The notes beneath the pieces are model-generated. The model worked only from the letters and a program-made list of their open reading frames with translations, was not told the DNA's origin and ran no database searches. A stretch of 19,835 nt of DNA from JASGDB01 sp049841315 (GTDB lineage Bacteria > Bacteroidota > Bacteroidia > Flavobacteriales > Weeksellaceae). The stretch spans positions 1-19,835 of the forward strand of contig JASGDB010000041.1 of NCBI GenBank assembly GCA_049841315.1, written 5' to 3'. Made by a program: the position numbers and the translations under genes. Below, piece by piece: positions 7,764 to 14,237 of this stretch (position 1 is the first letter of the stretch; each line of letters begins with the position of its first letter).

Positions 7764-7988
7764 ATGACAGAAGAAAATCAACTTCCGCAACAAGAAAACC
7801 CTAACGACAAATTAAGCACTGGGCTTGCAGTTTTATCGTTTTGTATCCCTATTGCGGGGGCAATAATCTACTTTTCTAATAAGGACAGTATGCCAAATAA
7901 AGCAAAATCTGCCTGCCACGCATCATTGTGGGGCTTTGGAATAGGTGTTGTAATCAACATACTTGGACGACTTGTAGCAGCAAGTTAA
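7764..7988 (+). CDS. Small two-helix membrane protein
   Basis: A 74-residue protein with a polar N-terminus rich in Gln, Glu and Asn (1-16), a first membrane segment at about 18-37, a polar turn NKDSMPNKAKSACHAS, and a second segment at about 52-70. This layout, with the lysine-containing AKSA turn, is a common Bacteroidota membrane module that also forms the C-terminus of the J-domain protein two genes upstream. The function is unknown. It is the last gene of the three-gene set; a separate promoter follows for the KilA-N gene. Confidence 0.7.
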   Translation: MTEENQLPQQENPNDKLSTGLAVLSFCIPIAGAIIYFSNKDSMPNKAKSACHASLWGFGIGVVINILGRLVAAS

Positions 7989-8015
7989 ATTAGGTAAAAC
8001 AAACAAAGTTTTTCA

Positions 8016-8050
8016 TAAATTTGCCATATCCAACGTTAGAATATGGCAAA
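8016..8050 (+). promoter_or_regulatory. Promoter and perfect inverted repeat over the KilA-N start codon
   Basis: TAAATTTG at 8016-8023 fits the -7 consensus; no clear -33 was found. A perfect 10-bp inverted repeat, TTTGCCATAT (8020-8029) and ATATGGCAAA (8041-8050), overlaps both the -7 element and the ATG at 8043. With transcription starting near 8030, the left arm would be outside the mRNA, so an operator is more likely than an mRNA hairpin. The 11-bp spacer contains AACGTTAGA, similar to a cassette core. Confidence 0.55.
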
Positions 8051-8858
8051 GAGTAAGAAAATAGAAATCGGAGGCAAGGAAATAAGCATCATCTCGCAAA
8101 AACAAGATGATTATATTTCCTTGACCGATATGGCAAAAAGTCAAATGCAGGAAGCTATTATCATAAAATGGCTGACCCTAAAAAGCACTATTGAATATAT
8201 TGGCGAGTGGGAAGCGTTGTATAACCCAGATTTTAATTATACCGAATTCGGTACAATTAAAAATTCGGCAGGAAGCAATAATTTCGTTTTGTCGGTTAAA
8301 AATTGGATAGAAGCAACTAATGCAATCGGTATAACTGCAAAAGCAGGAAGATACGGTGGAACGTATGCTCATAAAGATATTGCATTTCATTTTGGTATGT
8401 GGATTAGCCCAAAGTTTCAGTTGCTTTTAGTAAAGGAATACCAACGGCTTAAAGAAGACGAAAACAGCCGACAACAATTAGAATGGAATTTGCAACGAAC
8501 TTTAACCAAAGTCAATTACCATATCCATACTGACGCAATCAAAGAAAATCTAATCCCCAAAGCAATTACAAAACAACAAGCAGGTTTTGTTTATGCCAAC
8601 GAAGCCGATTTATTGAACGTTGCATTGTTCGGAATTACCGCCAAAGAATGGAGAGATAATAATCCTGACAAAGACGGAAACATCAGAGATTATGCGACAT
8701 TGGAACAATTGGTAGTTTTGAGCAATATGGAAAGTATAAACGCGTTGCTTATCCGACAAGGTTTGACACAAACTGAACGACTGACACAACTCAACAAAGT
8801 TGCCATAACACAGATGAAATCTTTGCTTGAAAGTAATGCAATGAAGAAACTGAAATAA
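8043..8858 (+). CDS. KilA-N domain protein
   Basis: A 271-residue protein with a KilA-N domain, a DNA-binding fold frequent in phages and bacterial accessory regions. Markers are DDYISLTDMAKS at 22-33, VKNWIEATNAIG near 85-96, and FGMWISPKFQLLLVKEYQRL near 117-136. The rest (about 140-271) is mixed alpha/beta with a helical C-terminus and no motif I recognise. It has its own promoter, and an inverted repeat covers its start codon, which suggests autoregulation. It is the last gene of cassette 1; a 130-bp palindrome starts 7 bp after its stop. Whether it acts as repressor, toxin component or defence protein is open. Confidence 0.85.
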   Translation: MAKSKKIEIGGKEISIISQKQDDYISLTDMAKSQMQEAIIIKWLTLKSTIEYIGEWEALYNPDFNYTEFGTIKNSAGSNNFVLSVKNWIEATNAIGITAKAGRYGGTYAHKDIAFHFGMWISPKFQLLLVKEYQRLKEDENSRQQLEWNLQRTLTKVNYHIHTDAIKENLIPKAITKQQAGFVYANEADLLNVALFGITAKEWRDNNPDKDGNIRDYATLEQLVVLSNMESINALLIRQGLTQTERLTQLNKVAITQMKSLLESNAMKKLK

Positions 8859-8864
8859 CAACGA

Positions 8865-9000
8865 ACTGCCAACAAGGGTTTGGCGATAGTGGCAGATAAC
8901 GGCTTCGATTGAACGTTTCTGCAAAGTTGAAAGTTAGTACATCTATTAAACTTTCGTGCTAAAAGTACCACCATCGCCAATACCCAAAACGTTGGGTGCA
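8865..9000 (+). repeat. attC-like palindrome 1 (cassette 1/2 boundary)
   Basis: An imperfect palindrome of about 135 bp. The outer left core ACTGCCAAC (8865-8873) pairs with the core that starts cassette 1 (6780). The inner arms GGCGATAGTGG (8882-8892) and CCACCATCGCC (8969-8979) match at 10 of 11 positions. The right core GTTGGGTGC (8992-9000) fits the integron consensus GTTRRRY and starts cassette 2. The middle holds CTTCGATTG and ATCTATTAAACTTTCGT, which recur in the other palindromes. Confidence 0.75.
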
Positions 9001-9227
9001 AGTGTAAAACCGACCGTGCTAAAATCAACGGAACAGCTAAATTGACGGAACGGCAAGAATGTTTTTTATTTTTTGCCACCGCACATTTTTAAACCATTTT
9101 AACCAACCGCACAAACGGCACATTTGGTTTTTGCCGACACACAAAGCCAACGCTTCAAAAAACCAAAAGAGCCGTTTTTTTGCCAATGCTCCAAAATAAT
9201 GACTATGATATATTTAACTAAATTTTT
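9001..9227. other. Noncoding leader of cassette 2 with repeats
   Basis: No gene seen. An imperfect direct repeat, GCTAAAATCAACGGAACA and GCTAAATTGACGGAACG, lies at 9018-9052. An imperfect inverted repeat with arms 9113-9132 and 9157-9176 brackets ACACAAAGCCAACGCTTC. The words CAAAGCCAACGC and CAACGCTTCAAAAAA recur near the 3' end of the same cassette at about 15653-15706. Confidence 0.45.
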
Positions 9228-9235
9228 TACCTTTG
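9228..9235 (+). promoter_or_regulatory. Promoter -7 element of the structured RNA/GTPase operon
   Basis: TACCTTTG matches TAnnTTTG exactly and is preceded by an A/T-rich tract. Transcription would start near 9242. No second -7 element lies between the RNA hairpin and the first gene at 9496, so this is the only visible promoter for the operon. Confidence 0.55.
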
Positions 9236-9241
9236 CAAAAA

Positions 9242-9466
9242 TTTAAAACAAATTAATGGACTAAAAAAAAGAATAGACATATAAAATATAGCGTTTTGCT
9301 TTAAAAATTTCCTGTTCAGAGAATCTTGCAATTTTTCAATGTAACACAGGAAGTAAGAGTGGAAACGCCTACGGTAAAGCGTGGGCGTTCCTTTTTGCTT
9401 TGTGTTACGGGTTTTGCAAGAACCCTCTGAACAGAGCAATGGGAATTAGCCTACGCTGTTTTTTTG
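9242..9466 (+). ncRNA. Rod-shaped structured RNA upstream of the GTPase operon
   Basis: Nested complementary segments form a long rod: AGCGT 9290-9294 with ACGCT 9453-9457; CTGTTCAGAG 9312-9321 with CTCTGAACAG 9425-9434; CTTGCAA 9325-9331 with TTGCAAG 9414-9420; GTAACACA 9341-9348 with TGTGTTAC 9401-9408; GTAAGAG 9353-9359 with TTTTTGC 9392-9398 (including G-U pairs); GGAA 9361-9364 with TTCC 9388-9391; and CGCCTACG 9366-9373 with CGTGGGCG 9380-9387 around the loop GTAAAG. Seven T residues follow at 9459-9465, as in an intrinsic terminator. A promoter precedes it and no coding frame explains it. It could be a free small RNA (a 6S-like rod is one alternative) or an attenuator for the operon starting 30 nt downstream. 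Confidence 0.75.
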
Positions 9467-9495
9467 TCCAGTATCAAAACTTAACAAATTAAAAT

Positions 9496-10536
9496 ATGGG
9501 AAAAAACATTACCGCAACAGACTTATTTTTGGCAATACTTGCCGTGCTACTCATCAGTGTCAGTTTTTATCAAACTTGGCTTGGGTTACAACAGATTTTC
9601 GGAGGAAGCTCCTTTGTAATCGCATTAGTGCTTTCACTTATCTTACTCTTTCTTTTATGGCAAATCCGACTTGCAAAAACAAGAGGAGCTTCTGCATCTT
9701 CTTTAGGTTGGATTTACTTTTTCTTTGCGGCATTTTGTTTTGTTGCCAACTTCAATGCCTTATACACGAGGTTTATGAGAACGGACATTTACACAACCGA
9801 ACTTCGGGACATCAACGAAAAATTCAACAATTTGGAAACTGATGTTGAAGCAAAATTAAGTTATTCCGTTGCTGATGCTAAAACAAGGCAGGCTATCAGA
9901 AGCGAACTTAATTTGTTGAAAATTCAAATTACCGACCCGAAAAACACAGGTATCGGAACGGAAGCCAGACAAATCATCGGTAGAATTGAAAAAATGATTG
10001 GTAAAAAAGTAACACCGCTTACACCTATCAACCAAAGTCCATCGGGATATGAAGATTTGGCAAACAGAATGGAAGAACAAATCATTCAAATGGTTTACAA
10101 CCTTTCCACAGAAGAAAAAAATCTGATGACAGACATCAATAATGCAGTATTGAAATGGAACAAAGACATACAAAGTTTGCTATTGCTTTCTCAAAAAGAA
10201 ATTGACGATATGGCACAAGGTCAGATTGACAAATCTTTGACGGAATACAACAAATTGGGAAGCCGTTCTCATCAGATTTTGGGAGATGAGAAATTTAAGT
10301 TTGAGCCTGTTCATTCTAAAACGCAAGAAGTTGGAAAAATTGGTTACGCATTTAATCACGCCATTCAAAATTTCGGAATGTTCCAGTTTGTGGTTTTGGC
10401 AGGTTGTATTTTGTTGGACTTCGGGATTTTGTTAATTATCCTTTTGATGCCGTCTGACCCAAGAAACGGAAGCAATAATAATGGTAGTGTATTTACCAAC
10501 AAACGCAGTGGCAAAACTTTAATTCCTAATAACTAA
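9496..10536 (+). CDS. Four-helix membrane protein of the GTPase operon
   Basis: A 346-residue integral membrane protein I do not recognise. Three hydrophobic segments lie at about 9-28, 38-57 and 69-89. A long soluble region (about 95-290) with helical, coiled-coil-like character follows (ELRDINEKFNNLETDVEAKL and on), then a fourth segment at about 294-318 and a short polar tail. With an even number of segments, both ends are on the same side and the 200-residue domain is on the other; which side is not certain. It is the first gene of a five-gene run, 9 bp before the GTPase gene and 30 bp after the U-tract of the structured RNA. I infer that it anchors or senses for the GTPase. Confidence 0.75.
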   Translation: MGKNITATDLFLAILAVLLISVSFYQTWLGLQQIFGGSSFVIALVLSLILLFLLWQIRLAKTRGASASSLGWIYFFFAAFCFVANFNALYTRFMRTDIYTTELRDINEKFNNLETDVEAKLSYSVADAKTRQAIRSELNLLKIQITDPKNTGIGTEARQIIGRIEKMIGKKVTPLTPINQSPSGYEDLANRMEEQIIQMVYNLSTEEKNLMTDINNAVLKWNKDIQSLLLLSQKEIDDMAQGQIDKSLTEYNKLGSRSHQILGDEKFKFEPVHSKTQEVGKIGYAFNHAIQNFGMFQFVVLAGCILLDFGILLIILLMPSDPRNGSNNNGSVFTNKRSGKTLIPNN

Positions 10537-10545
10537 TTTACTGAA

Positions 10546-11478
10546 ATGAGTATCGAAAACGAAGATTTGAAACCATTGTCGTTTGACAATGAAGATGAGT
10601 TAAAACCGTTATCGTTTGAAACGAAAACTCAAGCAAATAATGACGGTTTTGTTCCGATTGCAAAAGCAACCAGCAACGACCTGAAAAATAAAGACAGTAA
10701 TTTTGTGTTCTTTTTTGGAACGGCAGAATCCGGGAAATCCGTAATTCTTTCCTCAATGCTGTACTATTTGAGTTCGCAAGCAGGAGTATTGCGACCAAAA
10801 TTAGGAACACCAAACACCAAAGAAGCACAAGTTTTGCTTTCTGATTTTTTTGAAAATATTCGACAAGGGATTTTGCCTAACAGAACCACGAGAGACCAAG
10901 TTACACGGCTTGATTTGGTTTTTGAACCCAACAATAAATCCAAGAAAGTTCCACCAATCAATCTTACTTTTTTGGAAACTTCTGGAGAAAATCACAATGA
11001 AATCAGACGAGGCGGAAGTTATCACAGCAGTATAGAATCTTTTCTAAATGCAAATATTCCACTCACTTTTATTGTGGTTACAAGTTACGAATCGGCTCAT
11101 AAAGACGATACACTGATTAACGAGTTTTTGGACGAATTGGAAAAAAAAGGCAAAAATCTGAAATCTGTAAACGCAATTCTTGTTGTTTCCAAATGGGATA
11201 AATCGGGAAGAATGGACGTGGAAAATGCAGATGAATTGGATAATTTCATTCACGAAAGATTGAGCAGGACAAGCCAAAGAATTGATACTTACGGTTTGAG
11301 TAAAACCTATTATACCATTGGCAACATTCATAATAACAGCGGAGAAGAACGAATAGGATTATTGAGTTTGGCAACTGCGGAAGTATTGTCCAAATGGCTG
11401 TACAGAAGTATTGTCGGTTTTGACTTAGACTACGAAGGAACATTTTGGGAACGTATAAAATTCAGTTTTACTAATTAA
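10546..11478 (+). CDS. Divergent TRAFAC-like P-loop GTPase
   Basis: A 310-residue soluble protein with a G domain. G1/Walker A is GTAESGKS at 58-65, a G3-like motif LETSGE is at 143-148 (where DxxG is usual), and a G4-like motif SKWD is at 215-218 (NKxD is usual), preceded by the strand AILVVSKWD. This matches GTPases of the double-GTPase/conflict-associated TRAFAC type more than translation factors, and GTP binding is likely. The disordered N-terminus carries the repeat LKPLSF at 8-13 and 19-24. The stop codon shares one base with the next start (TAATG at 11476), so translation is coupled to the coiled-coil protein, which may be its regulator. I am sure of the P-loop and fairly sure of the GTPase call. 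Confidence 0.8.
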   Translation: MSIENEDLKPLSFDNEDELKPLSFETKTQANNDGFVPIAKATSNDLKNKDSNFVFFFGTAESGKSVILSSMLYYLSSQAGVLRPKLGTPNTKEAQVLLSDFFENIRQGILPNRTTRDQVTRLDLVFEPNNKSKKVPPINLTFLETSGENHNEIRRGGSYHSSIESFLNANIPLTFIVVTSYESAHKDDTLINEFLDELEKKGKNLKSVNAILVVSKWDKSGRMDVENADELDNFIHERLSRTSQRIDTYGLSKTYYTIGNIHNNSGEERIGLLSLATAEVLSKWLYRSIVGFDLDYEGTFWERIKFSFTN

Positions 11479-13043
11479 TGAGCAATAATTACTTCATTTC
11501 AGCTTTCGGCACTTTCGGAAATCCGAATGGATTCAGACAGTCGTATTGGTTTACAAACGACCGAAACATTGTAAACAGTATCAAAACATTTGACCTAAAT
11601 ACAAATGCCATAAAACTGTTTCCAAAAAGCAAAGTCTATGCAATAAGAAAAGATTATGCAAACGGAAGAAACGTAATAGCATACAGTGTTTACAGCTATG
11701 CAAAAGAGCAAAATTCGGACAGAAGCGGAACGTTTATCGGTTCGAGTATTTTGTTTATTGACCAAATATCGGAAGAAAATATAACGCTGAATTGCTTAAA
11801 CGATTTTCATAATAATCTGAAAAACAAGAATATTCAGAACGATACAATTACAGTCAATCATTCCGAAAATTTATCAGTTAGCAAACCCAAAGATTTTGAT
11901 AAAATCAATTTTCAATTAAGAGAAATAGACAATCTGAATTTTGTTCAAAATTCAAACAAGCAATTAGTCGTCTATTGTGAAACCAACCCGAGTAAATTAC
12001 AAGCACTTTTCAAAAAATCTATTGATTTACTGAATGTTTTCGATACAATTTATTTTACTCAAAGTAAAGAGGTTGCTGAATTTGTTCATCAAAAAAACAT
12101 CTTTCATTTAGTGCAGGAAAATGGTTTTGAAACCGAAATCCAAAAACTTGCAGAAGAAAGATTGCAGAAAATTCAAAATTCGTTAGATGAATTTACAAGA
12201 GAAAAACAGAAATTAGAAGAAGATAGAAAAAGGTTGATTGATGAATACAAAAAGCAGATTGAACAAAATGAAAGACAACACCAAGAAAACAGCCGAAAAA
12301 TCAACGATTCTAAAAATGAAATAAGCAATATCAATCAGAAATATGAAGCCTATTCCAAAAAGATTGATGAATCTATAACTCGCTTGAAAGGTGGAGAAAA
12401 TTTGGATAATGTCAGACGATTGCACAACGAAAACAAACGTATTTTTATTGACAGTATTAACAGGCAAGAAAAACCGAACTTCTTAAACTCCATTTCAAAA
12501 CCAAACACAAGAACGGATTTAAAAACAGCTCCAAAACCTGTTCAATCAGGACATCTTTATGATAATGATGATGAAAAATATCACAGAAGTAGGAGAAAAC
12601 AAGGAATTGATATTTTCAAAGTAGCGACTTTGGTTTTATTGCTGTTATGGATAGGCACTTTGGTTTATTTTCTGTTTTTCAGTAAACCTGAAAAAGAAAC
12701 GGTTTACATCAATGAACAACAAGAAACCACAACAAAAGCAGAAAATTTATCAACGGAATCAACCTCAAATCAAGAATTGAACCCAAAACCGAACGGAGAA
12801 CTAAATGAAAATGATTACAGATTGGTTGCCAAAAAAATCAATCATAACACAGCAGTAAACGAAGTGGTCGAAATAATTTTTAAAGAAAATCCAACGGATA
12901 TTAAAAGCCATTACGACACACAAAAAGAAATCTACTCCAAGCAACTTATTGATAAAAACAAGGATTGCTTTGAAGATAGAAACGGTATTTTTCACTTCGT
13001 AAAAGATACTTTAAGACATATTCCGTCCTACAAAAAACAATAA
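11478..13043 (+). CDS. Coiled-coil protein with one membrane segment, GTPase partner
   Basis: A 521-residue protein of no family I can name with certainty. The N-terminal region (about 1-215) looks globular, with FGTFGNPNGFRQSYWF at 10-25. A long charged coiled coil follows at about 218-305 (AEERLQKIQNSLDEFTREKQ and on), then a polar linker, one membrane segment at about 379-401 (VATLVLLLLWIGTLVYFLFF), and a polar C-terminal domain of 120 residues. With basic residues just before the helix (SRRKQG), the N-terminal part should be cytoplasmic and the C-terminus periplasmic. The N-terminus may resemble GTPase-associated proteins of the GAP1 type, which sit beside such GTPases, but that is a guess. 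It overlaps the GTPase gene by one base. Confidence 0.75.
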   Translation: MSNNYFISAFGTFGNPNGFRQSYWFTNDRNIVNSIKTFDLNTNAIKLFPKSKVYAIRKDYANGRNVIAYSVYSYAKEQNSDRSGTFIGSSILFIDQISEENITLNCLNDFHNNLKNKNIQNDTITVNHSENLSVSKPKDFDKINFQLREIDNLNFVQNSNKQLVVYCETNPSKLQALFKKSIDLLNVFDTIYFTQSKEVAEFVHQKNIFHLVQENGFETEIQKLAEERLQKIQNSLDEFTREKQKLEEDRKRLIDEYKKQIEQNERQHQENSRKINDSKNEISNINQKYEAYSKKIDESITRLKGGENLDNVRRLHNENKRIFIDSINRQEKPNFLNSISKPNTRTDLKTAPKPVQSGHLYDNDDEKYHRSRRKQGIDIFKVATLVLLLLWIGTLVYFLFFSKPEKETVYINEQQETTTKAENLSTESTSNQELNPKPNGELNENDYRLVAKKINHNTAVNEVVEIIFKENPTDIKSHYDTQKEIYSKQLIDKNKDCFEDRNGIFHFVKDTLRHIPSYKKQ

Positions 13044-13655
13044 ATGATGAAGTATTTTAGTATTCTCTTGATTGTTGTTTTACTTTTCGGTTGCAACCAC
13101 CCAGAAAGCAAAACTTACGAACGAAACCAAAAATCGAGTTACGGTTCGCAAACTATTGAGGCAGAAATTGAGCCGAGTTCGGTCTATTCGCTCAATGAAG
13201 ATTTGAATAATGATGAAATTATAGAGCCAGAAATTGAGCAAACCCCTGTTTCGACTATTTACGAAGAATCTACTAACATTTTGAAAATGGAAGTACAAAA
13301 CGGGGTACGTTATGTTTGGATTGAAATAAACGGTATCAAATTGAAGTTTATTTTTGACACGGGAGCAAGCAGTATTTGTATTTCTCCTGCCGAAGCATCT
13401 GTTTTGTACCGACAAGGAACGCTTACGGAAGATGACATTATTGGTACTCAATCTTTCCAAGACGCAACGGGTAGAATTTCAGAGGGAGCAAGAATAAATT
13501 TGCGAGAAGTAAAAATCGGAAATATCGTTTTGGAAAATATTGAAGCAACGGTAATAGATAATGTAAATGCTCCGTTGTTATTAGGTCAAACCGTTTTTGA
13601 GCGATTTGGAAAAATAGAAATTGACAATGAAAACAACGAGATAATTTTTAAATGA
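13044..13655 (+). CDS. Retropepsin-like aspartic protease lipoprotein
   Basis: A 203-residue exported protein. Residues 1-17 are a lipoprotein signal ending LLFGC with Cys17, followed by CNHPESKTYER. After a disordered acidic stretch (about 30-75), residues 82-200 form a clan AA retroviral-type aspartic protease domain: catalytic DTGA at 105-108 in FIFDTGASSICIS, a flap region with GTQSFQDATG, and the conserved C-terminal APLLLGQTVFERFGKIEID. It has one DTG motif, so it should work as a dimer. It starts immediately after the stop of the coiled-coil gene, and its own stop overlaps the next start (ATGA at 13652). As a lipoprotein it would act in the periplasm or at the outer membrane; its substrate is unknown. 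Confidence 0.85.
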   Translation: MMKYFSILLIVVLLFGCNHPESKTYERNQKSSYGSQTIEAEIEPSSVYSLNEDLNNDEIIEPEIEQTPVSTIYEESTNILKMEVQNGVRYVWIEINGIKLKFIFDTGASSICISPAEASVLYRQGTLTEDDIIGTQSFQDATGRISEGARINLREVKIGNIVLENIEATVIDNVNAPLLLGQTVFERFGKIEIDNENNEIIFK

Positions 13656-14188
13656 TACGACTTTTTCAATTTGCTTTTTTCCTTTGTCTAATAAGTTGCA
13701 ACCACCCAGAAACCAAAGAATACGAAAGGCACAAAGTTTTTCAAAGTTCATTTCAAGAAACTCAAACCGCAGAACAAAAAACAGCTTACAAAGTAATCGG
13801 AATAAAAGACGGGGATACGTTTGTATTACTGATTGACGGAAAAGAACAAACCGTAAGATTTGCACACATTGACTGTCCCGAAAAGAAACAACCATTTGGA
13901 AACAGAGCCAAACAATTTGTTTCGGATTTGAGTTTCGGAACTTACGTAACACTTATTCACAACAACAAATACGACAGAAATAAGCGATTGATTGCAGAAG
14001 TGATTTTAGAAGACGGCAGAAATTTGAATAAAGAACTTGTAAAAAACGGATTGGCTTGGCATTTCAAAAAATATTCTGATAGCGAAGAATACGCACAATT
14101 AGAAAACGAAGCAAGAGCCAATAAAACAGGCATTTGGAGCGAACCAAACCCAATTGCTCCTTGGTATTGGAGAAAACCGAAAAAGTAA
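13652..14188 (+). CDS. Staphylococcal-nuclease-like lipoprotein
   Basis: A 178-residue exported thermonuclease-family protein. The lipobox is LISC with Cys16, followed by CNHPETKEYER, nearly identical to the mature start of the protease encoded just upstream. The SNase domain spans about 44-175: DGDT at 53-56, Arg69 and Asp74/Glu77 in VRFAHIDCPE, and an arginine near 112 in KRLIAEV in the place of the second catalytic arginine. All key acid and arginine positions of the family appear kept, so calcium-dependent cleavage of DNA and RNA is plausible. It overlaps the protease gene by 4 bp. An exported nuclease coupled to a GTPase operon is unusual. It is the last gene of the five-gene run. Confidence 0.88.
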   Translation: MIRLFQFAFFLCLISCNHPETKEYERHKVFQSSFQETQTAEQKTAYKVIGIKDGDTFVLLIDGKEQTVRFAHIDCPEKKQPFGNRAKQFVSDLSFGTYVTLIHNNKYDRNKRLIAEVILEDGRNLNKELVKNGLAWHFKKYSDSEEYAQLENEARANKTGIWSEPNPIAPWYWRKPKK

Positions 14189-14223
14189 ACCTCTATCCTA
14201 TCCATACTTAAAGCAATATTTTT

Positions 14224-14231
14224 TACCTTTG
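14224..14231 (+). promoter_or_regulatory. Promoter of the AlbA_2/ATPase gene
   Basis: TACCTTTG matches TAnnTTTG, and the tract TTTTTTACCTTTG is the same as the one at 9223-9235. The ATG at 14238 lies only 6 bp downstream, so the transcript would be leaderless or nearly so. This also decides the start codon. Confidence 0.6.
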
Positions 14232-14237
14232 TACTCT

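Noticed and set aside
8690..9079. Minus-strand 129-residue frame
   Set aside because: It is a shadow of the KilA-N gene and runs through the palindrome; it has no domain signature.
9242..9466. Retron or CRISPR interpretation of the structured RNA
   Set aside because: There is no reverse transcriptase, no repeat-spacer array and no Cas protein anywhere in the window.
13581..13952. Minus-strand 123-residue frame
   Set aside because: It is antisense to the overlapping protease and nuclease genes, both of which have clear catalytic motifs.
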